A DNA stretch of 13,954 bases from Thermoplasmata archaeon (GCA_021806345.1 JAJZXP010000373.1:1-13954), one strand, 5' to 3'. Positions 7,100-13,915 are shown, counted from the stretch's first letter. The notes: generated from the sequence alone by a model not told the origin. Translations and numbers: made by a program.

Positions 7100-8329
7100 T
7101 TGGATACTTCTGACACTATAGAAAAGTTCAGGCCTATGAATGCAATAGGGACCATAATGCAAGGGGAAATTGGTCAATTTGAGGGGCAGAGTTATGCACA
7201 GACCAGTGAAAACTTGAGAAGAAAGCTCCTGTCGCATCTTACTCAACTTGGTTTCATGATAACCAATGAAGGGAAATTGTCTCTACCTGAAGACAAATCG
7301 TATGTGAGAAATGCACATAAGACCGCCGTAAGTATAGTAGTTGAGAAAAATTGGAGGAAAATTCAAAAGTATGAGCCGGATTTCATCGATAAGTACGTTA
7401 TTGATGGTCGCGACCTTGATCCAGTTAATATAGAACCACAATTAATCAAAGTTGATATTGAAAATGCAAACTTGTTTAATTGGGTAAAATTGCATTGGTC
7501 TATTCCGATTTCAGCCGGATATGGCCGCAGGCTCAGATATATTGTGAAGGATAAAGCCAATGGGGCCGTTATAGGAATAATAGGTCTCGCGGATCCTGTT
7601 TTTGGTATTAAAGACAGAGACTCGCTCATCGGATGGTCAAGAGAAGCAAGAAATGAAAGGTTGAGGAATGTCTTGGATGCATTCGTACTAGGAGCAATAC
7701 CCCCATATTCATTAGTTCTGGGAGGTAAGTTAATTGCATCCCTCTTGGCTTCTCCGAGGATTAGGACAGATTTCAAAAATAAGTACAAAGGTAAACAATC
7801 GCTGATAAGCGGCAGGACATTTGATGGAAAGCTTGCTCTGATAACTACTGCATCTGCATTTGGGAAGAGTTCAGTATATGATAGAATTAAAATTTACAAC
7901 GGTCCGGAAATGCTTCATGCTGGGTGGTCAAGCGGGTCCGGTGAGTTCCATCTTTTTTCTGATTTCTACGGTCAGTTAACAGAGTTGGTAAAAGAAGAGG
8001 TTAAACAGAGTAAAAACCCATTATGGGGTAATGGTATAAGAAACAGAAGAGTTGTAATATCTGCTGCACTAGATAAGCTCAATTTACCCAGAGATCTGCT
8101 TTATCATAATGTTAAGAGGGAATTGTTTGCAATGCCATTGGGAAATCGTTCCTTCGAATTCTTAAGAGGAGAAAGCAAAATTGTGGGGCATTATGAGATT
8201 AACCAACACGAAATTGTTGATTTCATGAAACGTCGATGGATAATTCCAAGGATTATGCGAGATTTCCGGTACTTAGATTTTAAGAAGGAGCAATATTCCA
8301 TTCTGCAGAATGCGCGAAAATCAGGTTGA
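7100..8329 (+). CDS. DUF4338 (DruA-like) protein, third gene of the NurA-HerA operon
   Basis: This 409-residue protein carries the DUF4338 domain found in DruA of type I Druantia anti-phage systems; its biochemical activity is unknown. The recognisable blocks come in family order. GYGRRLRYIVKDKANGAVIG (140-159) is followed by IGWSREARNERL (177-188). SLVLGGKLIASLLASP (204-219) is next, then LITTASAFGKSSVYDRIKI (247-265). The last blocks are GWSSGSGEFHLFS (275-287), NLPRDLLYHNVKRELFAMPL (328-347) and EFLRGES (353-359). The first 125 residues are helical and more variable, and the C-terminus is basic (MKRRW...IMRDFRY). No nuclease or helicase motif is seen, and no transmembrane segment. TTG 7100 follows the herA stop by 3 bases with its own ribosome site, so it is co-translated with NurA and HerA. 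None of the other Druantia genes (DruB-E) is present. A DNA-binding or targeting part of a NurA-HerA machine is my inference. The domain recognition is from memory of family motifs and is strong. Confidence 0.88.
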   Translation: MDTSDTIEKFRPMNAIGTIMQGEIGQFEGQSYAQTSENLRRKLLSHLTQLGFMITNEGKLSLPEDKSYVRNAHKTAVSIVVEKNWRKIQKYEPDFIDKYVIDGRDLDPVNIEPQLIKVDIENANLFNWVKLHWSIPISAGYGRRLRYIVKDKANGAVIGIIGLADPVFGIKDRDSLIGWSREARNERLRNVLDAFVLGAIPPYSLVLGGKLIASLLASPRIRTDFKNKYKGKQSLISGRTFDGKLALITTASAFGKSSVYDRIKIYNGPEMLHAGWSSGSGEFHLFSDFYGQLTELVKEEVKQSKNPLWGNGIRNRRVVISAALDKLNLPRDLLYHNVKRELFAMPLGNRSFEFLRGESKIVGHYEINQHEIVDFMKRRWIIPRIMRDFRYLDFKKEQYSILQNARKSG

Positions 8330-8375
8330 GATGTTGGAAATTATGATATGATTATTGTTCAGTTTCCATCTCATA

Positions 8376-8984
8376 TTAAACCCACCCCTCAACCCATTTT
8401 CTCATTTCTTTGCGATCATATTCTTCAAATGGGATATTAACGTAATGTTCGTACTGCGTAACAGTGGTGTGTCCCTGGCTCAAAGCAATCTGGAGTGCCT
8501 TATCAGGATAATAAAAGACTAACCAGGATTCCCAGGTCTTCCTGAAAGTCTTATTGTTGACCGGAGCTCCTTCAAGGATCCTTTTTGATAACCTTCTCAG
8601 CTTCATGTCAAATGCTGGGAGTCCAGGCAATGGATGTGGAACCTGGAATAAATCGGAAATGAGAGTTTTGCCAATATCGCTCAATCTGATGGCCCTCTCT
8701 TTCTGTTTAGCCTTGACTTTCATCATTGATCCTCGAGGAAGATACACAAACCTCCCATCCAGCCAGTCTGGATTCTTCCGGAATCTTTGCAGCTCCGCAT
8801 ATCTCATCCCAGTAACCAGGAGCGAAGTGCAGATCCTTTTCATGTTTATGTCCATGCTGTCTCTCAGGATTTCCCATTCAGATGGCCTGAGGATCCGGAC
8901 TTCAAATTTTTCTGATGATCTGACAATGGCCCTCAAAATGAGTGTTAAGTTACCACCAAGACTTAATGGTTTTTCTCTGTCCAT
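8376..8984 (-). CDS. Tyrosine recombinase / integrase, compact archaeal type
   Basis: This 202-residue protein is made almost only of the catalytic domain of the phage-integrase family. Arg I is LLVTGMRYAEL with R61. The beta-hairpin lysine is probably K91 or K93 in MKVKAKQKERAIRLS. The second arginine box is NNKTFRKTWESWL, with R148 and lysine in the usual first-histidine place. The GH box is SQGHTTVTQYEHYV, with H172 and the nucleophile Y181 nine residues later; Y178 is the alternative. There is no N-terminal core-binding domain beyond about 30 residues. This is short compared with about 300-400 for typical integrases, though such short forms occur in Thermoplasmata. All catalytic positions are present, so it looks functional. 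It is convergent with the DUF4338 gene (46 bases between stops) and ends the run of minus-strand element genes. It is the natural marker for one end of the mobile element. Confidence 0.92.
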   Translation of the reverse strand: MDREKPLSLGGNLTLILRAIVRSSEKFEVRILRPSEWEILRDSMDINMKRICTSLLVTGMRYAELQRFRKNPDWLDGRFVYLPRGSMMKVKAKQKERAIRLSDIGKTLISDLFQVPHPLPGLPAFDMKLRRLSKRILEGAPVNNKTFRKTWESWLVFYYPDKALQIALSQGHTTVTQYEHYVNIPFEEYDRKEMRKWVEGWV

Positions 8985-9016
8985 TTATATACTGACCTTT
9001 GAAAACCTGTATGTTG

Positions 9017-9025
9017 GTATATAAA
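9017..9025 (-). promoter_or_regulatory. TATA box of the integrase gene, half of an inverted repeat
   Basis: TTTATATAC on the minus strand (9025-9017) is placed for transcription from about 8995, giving a leader of roughly 10 bases before ATG 8984. An exact inverted copy lies at 8984-8992, touching the start codon, with 24 bases between the arms. The pair could simply be AT-rich promoter sequence, or a site for autoregulation or recombinase binding. Confidence 0.4.
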
Positions 9026-9130
9026 GGGCGTTAAGTTTTGGGGTAGAAGTTAACTTGCTGCAGTCAAAAAGGAAAGGCGAAAATGCTTACAAAAATTCCT
9101 GATAGCATTTCTTCTGTCTCCTCTCACCCC

Positions 9131-9658
9131 CTATCTAATTCTTCTCCTAAGTGCTACGGAAAGTATGGCGATAACAAATCCCGATACAATTAAAGCCGCT
9201 CCGGCAAATGTGAGGATGCCTCCAAGGTCCAGGGGTATCTCTGGAACAACACTCATTCCCAGTGAATTGTTTTGAGATTCAACGAATGCATAGGAACCTG
9301 CGGGAACGCTATTGAAATATATATTTGCTGAATCATTGTTAGAAGGCTTTATTCCAAACTTTTGCACATTAGAGTAGTTCAGACCAGAAAGATCTTTAAC
9401 TGGAACTAAATAAGATACGTTACCGGGTCCATTCGAAGTTGGATCTACTGCTATATCTATACTTGTGATCTGGGCTGTCATATTCGACGGAATTATCGTT
9501 TCATAAAATCCATTGTCATAATGAGTAAATTGTGAGAATCTTGCAGTTGTAATCGTACTAGAGGAGATGTTATGAAAATACGGGTTTATTGCAACTCCTG
9601 AAACAACGAGAACTATTCCAACAACAATAACGAGATACCCAACTTTTCGAAGGTGCAT
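9131..9658 (-). CDS. Two-helix membrane protein with extracytoplasmic loop
   Basis: This 175-residue protein has no recognised family. An N-terminal membrane helix at about 7-25 (GYLVIVVGIVLVVSGVAI) follows a basic start (MHLRK). A second helix at about 146-168 (GGILTFAGAALIVSGFVIAILSV) precedes a basic end (RRRIR). The charge pattern puts both ends inside and the 120-residue middle outside. That middle is polar and beta-like, with N-glycosylation sequons (NIS, NMT, NVS, NYS, NDS, NNS) and no cysteine. A GAGGTGG ribosome site lies at 9667-9673, 8 bases before ATG 9658. AT-rich TATA-like sequence at 9686-9700 could give it its own promoter, or it may be co-transcribed with the surface protein 66 bases upstream. 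Together the two genes could form an envelope or surface module of the element; this is inferred from topology and position only. Confidence 0.72.
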   Translation of the reverse strand: MHLRKVGYLVIVVGIVLVVSGVAINPYFHNISSSTITTARFSQFTHYDNGFYETIIPSNMTAQITSIDIAVDPTSNGPGNVSYLVPVKDLSGLNYSNVQKFGIKPSNNDSANIYFNSVPAGSYAFVESQNNSLGMSVVPEIPLDLGGILTFAGAALIVSGFVIAILSVALRRRIR

Positions 9659-9724
9659 TCTATTTCCACCTCACATTCTTAAGAAAAATATAAAAAATAT
9701 GGGTTTCAAAGAGTGAAGAGAACA

Positions 9725-11161
9725 TCAATACCACGGCGGCTGATAATATGGCATGAAGCTATAATGCTGCTTTGGAAGCAAATAACTTGTTATAGCAGGA
9801 TAATAGGCATTTAGACCAACGCCACTATAAGATGCTCCAACTTCCGCCCCCAATTCTCCATAAAAGCCAACATTCGGTGGCCATACCCAGAATTCCCATG
9901 CGGGCGTGTTAGTGAAATCAACGCCAAACTCATCGTACATGGTAAAGGACGGCCCATTGGGATGGTTTATCAGATCGTTAGTCTCCAGTGCATCTGTTAT
10001 GGCAAACACGGCTGCAGCTGCTCCGCCCAATCCGATGCTCAATGATACCGATCCGGCAGCGGCACCTGCATCAGAAGCAGCTACTGTCAGTCCAGATGCA
10101 TCTGCCAAGGCAGAGGCTGAAGGTAGGGCAACCGATATCGTTGCACTTATGTCAGCAGCAGCTAATATAGCCAGTTCGCCAGCCGCTATTGCGGCAACTT
10201 CTAACGAATTCATTCCGGTATTGCCAAAAGTTATGCTCTCTTCAAGGATAACGAAAACAGCATTATTCTTGATCCCAACATGAATTTCAGGATCCAATGA
10301 TATTTGTGTCGGGTCAGAACCTGTTGTGACATTTGCTGTGTTGTTCTGAATCTGAACCGTGTAGCTTACTGGAGTTGAGTTATTATAATACGCACCCTGA
10401 AGGAATCCTGCAGAAAGATTCTCCCCAATAATGTCCTGATTTGCTGTTTTGTTGTAAGAAGCAGGGGCAGAATAAATTGTCAGGTTTCCACGTCCATAAC
10501 CACTTTCGCCACTAAATGAAGTGTAAACGCTGGTTGCGTTATTCATTGTTCTGAACGTTTCATTGCTATAATATTCCTTGGAACTGGATGTGGTACTCGT
10601 ATGAACTCTTGGAAGTAGTGGTGGTGGGTAAGACGTAACAGAGGTATCAGTAATTTTTTCATATAAGCCGTAGGTGGTATTTGTTGTGCTAATACCGTTT
10701 ACCGTATACCCCATGGAATTTAAAGAAACGTTGTAATCTGTCTGCACTGTATTAGTGGTACTGCTCGAAATCTGTGTTGTCGTTTTGTTGCCAAGTAGCA
10801 GGTAGCTATATGCTGAAGGGGCGGAGGTTTCATTGTACTGCTTTACCTGGAAATTGTACGAGTAGGTAGTGTTATTTAACAGGAGATTTCCGGATGAAGT
10901 GAGTGAATACCCATAACTTGTGTTATGCAAATCAGATTTCGATAAGTAAATTTGTGAGTAGTTCCAATTTGGGTGTAAAACGCTAACAATCTGCTCTATG
11001 CCATATATGGACATATTGTCGGTCTGATTGTATGTTTGAACAGACACGGCACCAGTGGAAACACCATAGTTCCCTGCCGATACAGGGGAATAAAATGCCA
11101 TCAGTATTACCAGGGCAGTGATCCCAAAACTGATGCTTGCCATACCAAGTTTGATTCTCAT
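9725..11161 (-). CDS. Large secreted or virion-like surface protein, heavily sequon-rich
   Basis: This 478-residue protein has a signal peptide at 1-29 (helix SFGITALVILMAFYS, likely cut after SAG). Residues 30-300 are rich in Asn, Ser, Thr and Tyr, with more than a dozen N-x-S/T sequons and no cysteine, as in archaeal S-layer-like or exported proteins. Residues 320-391 are a long Ala/Gly-rich hydrophobic stretch (VAAIAAGELAILAAA, GGAAAAVFAITDAL). It could be one or more membrane helices or a fusion-like segment. The last 70 residues are strongly aromatic (EFWVWPPNVGFYGEL, PYYQPPWY). ATG 11161 is leaderless according to the TATA element at 11178-11189. It does not match a family I can name. 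A virus envelope glycoprotein, a secreted toxin-like protein, or a host-type surface protein are all possible. It follows a 400-base non-coding region and precedes the two-helix membrane protein. Confidence 0.82.
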   Translation of the reverse strand: MRIKLGMASISFGITALVILMAFYSPVSAGNYGVSTGAVSVQTYNQTDNMSIYGIEQIVSVLHPNWNYSQIYLSKSDLHNTSYGYSLTSSGNLLLNNTTYSYNFQVKQYNETSAPSAYSYLLLGNKTTTQISSSTTNTVQTDYNVSLNSMGYTVNGISTTNTTYGLYEKITDTSVTSYPPPLLPRVHTSTTSSSKEYYSNETFRTMNNATSVYTSFSGESGYGRGNLTIYSAPASYNKTANQDIIGENLSAGFLQGAYYNNSTPVSYTVQIQNNTANVTTGSDPTQISLDPEIHVGIKNNAVFVILEESITFGNTGMNSLEVAAIAAGELAILAAADISATISVALPSASALADASGLTVAASDAGAAAGSVSLSIGLGGAAAAVFAITDALETNDLINHPNGPSFTMYDEFGVDFTNTPAWEFWVWPPNVGFYGELGAEVGASYSGVGLNAYYPAITSYLLPKQHYSFMPYYQPPWY

Positions 11162-11177
11162 AAACCAATTACCGGTC

Positions 11178-11193
11178 TAAAATATATGCATAT
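11178..11193 (-). promoter_or_regulatory. TATA box of the surface-protein gene overlapping a 10-bp palindrome
   Basis: CATATATTTTAG on the minus strand is centred about 24-25 bases before ATG 11161, fitting a leaderless transcript. ATATGCATAT at 11184-11193 is a perfect palindrome overlapping it, so a regulator bound there would block the promoter; this is an inference. Confidence 0.45.
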
Positions 11194-11520
11194 TTTGTTG
11201 CTATTAAATATAATTTAATCCATAGAAAAAAATTTCCAACTTGATTTTCACTGTTTCACTGAAGCGTGACTGCAATTTTTTATAGTTCAGAACTTAATCT
11301 TCCGATATCTCGATAAATCATAGGACGGGAAATTACTGAATTTGTCTAATTTTGGACATTTTATTACGAGAGGCGAACCCCAAAGAATTGATTATTTAAA
11401 GCGGACAAATTTCTCAAGAATTCTCTCCCTGATATCTTATCTATATAATACATGAAAAGTTAGTAGAAGTAGAAAAACGGGACAAAATCATCATTCAAGG
11501 CAGAGAAATAAAGGTTTGCC
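11194..11520. other. Non-coding stretch of the element, no gene seen
   Basis: About 330 bases between the ATPase operon and the surface-protein promoter contain no convincing reading frame, tRNA or long repeat. One CGGGACA motif (11478-11484, the reverse complement of TGTCCCG) lies near its right end. TATA-like runs (for example around 11450, CTATATAATA) have no gene in register. As the longest non-coding part of the element it is the likeliest place for an origin, partition site or small RNA. Confidence 0.45.
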
Positions 11521-11524
11521 TGAA

Positions 11525-11561
11525 TGTCCCGCATAGTGTCCCGTCACTGTCCCGCGGGACA
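11525..11561. repeat. TGTCCCG iteron cluster with 14-bp palindrome
   Basis: TGTCCCG occurs at 11525-11531, 11537-11543 and 11548-11554, so the starts are 12 and 11 bases apart, about one helical turn. The third copy is completed by CGGGACA (11555-11561) into the perfect palindrome TGTCCCGCGGGACA. A fourth copy in inverse orientation is at 11478-11484. The cluster sits 4 bases after the ATPase stop codon. Equal phasing on one DNA face suggests cooperative protein binding, as in replication iterons, partition sites or operators. A palindrome with no loop is a poor hairpin terminator. Confidence 0.65.
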
Positions 11562-11564
11562 TTA

Positions 11565-12530
11565 TCACACCGTAACATTTGAATCGTCAGGATCCGGTAC
11601 CCTGTTCTTTTCTGTGTCAACCTTCTGCTCGCAGTTGTGACAGGTTGTCCTCTTTGCAGTACCTGTGAAGGGCCAAGAATATCCGCAATGAGGACATTTC
11701 AGCCATATGTTCTTGTCCTCTCTTTCCACAATGTATACCTTGCTTCCACAGTTGGAACAGGTGGCCTTTCTCAGGAATCCTGTGTATGGCCATGAGTAAC
11801 CACAGTTATGACAGGTGACTGGAATTCCATCGCTTGAATCCCTGGATCTTCCAGTAAGCTTCTCCTCAAATTCCTTGAACCTTGTTTCCATGTAGTCTTT
11901 CTTCTTGGATTCGTAAGCATCAATCAGAGGCTGGGAAGGCAGCTTAAACCTGGAAGTCTTGATTGTAATTTTCTTGAATCCCCTCTGGATCTGTGGATAT
12001 TTGAACCAGATCTTGTCATCATGGAACGGTGAAGGGAAAGGCAGCTTTGGCTTCATTATCCCTTGTACGTCTGTTGCTTCAAACATCACGTGAATTAAGT
12101 TTCTTGACTGCCTTTCTATGAAGTAAATCTTTGGAACTGTGATCAGAAGAATGATCTGCATATACCTGAATCCCTGGGTAAGCATTCCGAATATGACTGA
12201 AGACTGGTTTTTCCATAATCTTGCATTGACACCAAGACCTGCATCATCAAAAATAACAACCGATCCTGGCTTGAGTTTCCCTGAATTAACAAGTGTTATG
12301 AGTTCCTGGACTGTGAATACAATCCTTTCCACTGAGAAGTCCGGATCTATCTGTTCAGCTAATGAAATAGATGAAAGAGATTTCCCAGATCCTGTATCTC
12401 CAACGAAAATTCCTATGAGGTTCCGGTTCTGCTTAATTCTCCTTTTAATCCAGGGAATTAACCAGGTTGATTTCTCTCCATTTTCAAATGTTGGCATATT
12501 AATCGCTGTAAGGTTCTGCCAATACCCCAT
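11565..12530 (-). CDS. P-loop ATPase with two C-terminal zinc ribbons (DNA packaging or transfer type)
   Basis: This 321-residue protein is an ASCE-type ATPase. Walker A is GDTGSGKS at 44-51, Walker B is VVIFDDAG at 91-98, and a sensor-like strand IILLITVPK spans 126-134. The core resembles Zot-like and FtsK-type motor ATPases coded by archaeal plasmids and viruses for DNA packaging, membrane transfer or virion assembly. After a basic helical linker (200-225) come two near-identical ribbons. The first is CHNCGYSWPYTG...CSNCG (C240, C243, C258, C261) and the second is CPHCGYSWPFTG...CHNCE (C279, C282, C297, C300). They repeat every 39 residues and look like a recent tandem duplication. ATG 12530 overlaps the upstream gene by 32 bases; ATG 12497, one base after that gene's stop, is an alternative. 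The third gene of the run, it is followed by the TGTCCCG cluster. ATPase function is certain in outline; the cargo is inferred. Confidence 0.92.
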   Translation of the reverse strand: MGYWQNLTAINMPTFENGEKSTWLIPWIKRRIKQNRNLIGIFVGDTGSGKSLSSISLAEQIDPDFSVERIVFTVQELITLVNSGKLKPGSVVIFDDAGLGVNARLWKNQSSVIFGMLTQGFRYMQIILLITVPKIYFIERQSRNLIHVMFEATDVQGIMKPKLPFPSPFHDDKIWFKYPQIQRGFKKITIKTSRFKLPSQPLIDAYESKKKDYMETRFKEFEEKLTGRSRDSSDGIPVTCHNCGYSWPYTGFLRKATCSNCGSKVYIVEREDKNIWLKCPHCGYSWPFTGTAKRTTCHNCEQKVDTEKNRVPDPDDSNVTV

Positions 12531-12864
12531 CGCTTGAAGTGGAATTCACCGGAATCAATAGACCGAGCTCCTGCATTGCTTGTGATAGAAGCCCAAGGAA
12601 TTCCCCACAGATCTGATAAGATTCATTCACATAGTTTGGAGACTCTTCATCAATCTTTGATATCTTGTCGTAGATCTTCCTGTATGAGTCCTCATAGCCC
12701 TCTATTTCATCCGTAAAGGGAGAAAGCATGTTCTCCAGCTGCACCAGGGACTTAAAATAGGAAAGGACATTGGAACGGTTGTGAGGCCTGTTCACTGGAA
12801 GCTCTGCACAGCTCATATACATCGTATAGAAGGCGTGAGCTCCGTCCCTTGAGCCTTCGTCCAT
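12499..12864 (-). CDS. Small helical hypothetical protein in the element operon
   Basis: This 121-residue protein is of no recognised family. It is predicted to be almost wholly helical, with two long charged helices at about 33-72 (NVLSYFKSLVQLENML and EDSYRKIYDKISKID) and 78-104 (ESYQICGEFLGLLSQAM). There is no membrane segment and only two separate cysteines. The ATG at 12864 is 4 bases after the stop of the ArdC-like gene, with GGGG a few bases upstream as the ribosome site. Its 3' end overlaps the ATPase start by 32 bases. This spacing indicates one transcript and translational coupling, so an accessory or adaptor for the ATPase is the natural guess. Nothing in the sequence proves it. 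Confidence 0.75.
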   Translation of the reverse strand: MDEGSRDGAHAFYTMYMSCAELPVNRPHNRSNVLSYFKSLVQLENMLSPFTDEIEGYEDSYRKIYDKISKIDEESPNYVNESYQICGEFLGLLSQAMQELGLLIPVNSTSSDGVLAEPYSD

Positions 12865-12868
12865 CGTA

Positions 12869-13915
12869 TTACCCCAGAGTTGCCTGGAATGACTTCATTT
12901 TCCCGATGGTTTTCCTTGAGGTAGTTACTGTCACTGAAGGTCCTGAAATTGACTTTCCCTTCAACTCTTCAAGGTCCACATTCTTGATGATCCATGCAGC
13001 AGTCTTCATTGATCTGTCCACATTATCTTCCTTGAAGTCCTGGTGTGAAGACCATCCCTTGATGTAAGGTGCTGAATCCTTGAAATCATAGCCAAAGTGT
13101 TTCCCAACAAGCCATGCAGATAATTCAGCCTCCGATTCCTGCGTTCCTCTAGAACCACCTTTCCCGTAGACGTGTTCAAGTTTCGCGTGTGAGAGTTCAT
13201 GCAACAATGTTCTCAGGGCCTGCACATTTTCTCCTGGTATTTTCATTACATTTATTCTCTGGCCATGTTCCGGATCCTGGGCTGTAAATCCCCTGCCACC
13301 TGCAAATGGATCTTCAGTTACCCTGTAGTTTGAAGATGCAACATCCTTCAGGTATGAGTACAGAGCCTGGGCCTTCATCTCTGAATCCCTGTCAAAAACA
13401 TTGATCTGTTTCTTCCCTGGTATTGGGTCAACTGCCTTCTTGTCGAATACCTGTGTTATGCCGAAGGTATGCGTTGGTATGCGGTTGTTTGGATACTTTT
13501 CCCTTACCTTTTCATCAATCATTTCATCGCTTAATCCCTGTGCCCTGAGCTTGTTGATGAATTCAAGTATCTTTCCGTTTGAGGCGTGCTTTCCGGAAAC
13601 AACAGGGAATAGGATGTTGATGGGTACTGCATCATCCTCTACCTTGTATCCGTACGCCAACCAGTCGCTCTTTGATCGCACGACAGTTGCATAAGGATCC
13701 TGCTCCTTTATCAGAACCGAATTGAATGAGGAGAAGTCTCCCAGAAGGCCCGTATATTTCTCCAGGTGAAGGAGCATCTGGTCTACTGTTGTAGCCTGGC
13801 TTGCCCTCTTCAACTGGTCCCTGGCCAACTGTTCAAGTGTCAGTGTTTCCTTCCTGCTTGGGTTCACGTCGCTGTATCGGAGCTTCATTTCCAGGGTTGG
13901 CCTGGAATCCTTCAT
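12869..13915 (-). CDS. ArdC-like antirestriction protein (ssDNA-binding plus zinc metallopeptidase-like domain)
   Basis: This 348-residue protein has the two-part layout of plasmid ArdC proteins. The N-terminal part (about 28-160) has the DUF1738-like blocks FSSFNSVLIKEQDPYATVV (61-79), SDWLAYGYKV (83-92), INILFPVV (99-106) and FGITQVFD (151-158). These correspond to single-strand DNA-binding segments of ArdC. The C-terminal part holds HELSH at 239-243 with two zinc-ligand histidines and the catalytic glutamate, plus ESEAELSAWLVGKHFGY (260-276) carrying the likely third ligand, as in IrrE/ImmA-type peptidase folds. ArdC-like proteins shield incoming plasmid DNA from type I and II restriction. 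ATG 13915 is used, but the frame stays open to the window edge with a charged, plausible sequence (ENRHVKLSG), so the true start may lie outside. It is the first visible gene of the element operon, 4 bases before the next gene. The family call is strong; antirestriction activity is inferred. Confidence 0.87.
   Translation of the reverse strand: MKDSRPTLEMKLRYSDVNPSRKETLTLEQLARDQLKRASQATTVDQMLLHLEKYTGLLGDFSSFNSVLIKEQDPYATVVRSKSDWLAYGYKVEDDAVPINILFPVVSGKHASNGKILEFINKLRAQGLSDEMIDEKVREKYPNNRIPTHTFGITQVFDKKAVDPIPGKKQINVFDRDSEMKAQALYSYLKDVASSNYRVTEDPFAGGRGFTAQDPEHGQRINVMKIPGENVQALRTLLHELSHAKLEHVYGKGGSRGTQESEAELSAWLVGKHFGYDFKDSAPYIKGWSSHQDFKEDNVDRSMKTAAWIIKNVDLEELKGKSISGPSVTVTTSRKTIGKMKSFQATLG

Noticed and set aside
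7100..8329. A complete Druantia system
   Set aside because: Only the DruA-like part is present; no large DruE-type helicase or DruB, C, D, M, F, G or H gene is found in the window.
8554..9024. 156-residue open frame on the plus strand opposite the integrase
   Set aside because: The minus strand encodes an integrase with all catalytic motifs; the opposite frame has no recognisable domain.
8330..9130. tRNA gene or tRNA-derived attachment site next to the integrase
   Set aside because: No acceptor/T-arm pattern such as GTTCRANNC with matching stems is visible near the integrase on either strand.
9906..10283. Alanine-rich open frame of 125 residues on the plus strand
   Set aside because: It lies wholly opposite the Ala/Gly-rich coding part of the surface-protein gene; the repeat-like codons keep the opposite strand open. 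It has no promoter or ribosome site.
11548..11561. Rho-independent-type terminator after the ATPase gene
   Set aside because: The palindrome has no loop and no following T-run in the direction of transcription, and it belongs to a series of phased repeats.
11565..12530. Zonula occludens toxin
   Set aside because: Zot-like ATPase similarity reflects the shared P-loop motor fold of phage assembly proteins; nothing suggests a toxin, and the C-terminus is zinc ribbons.
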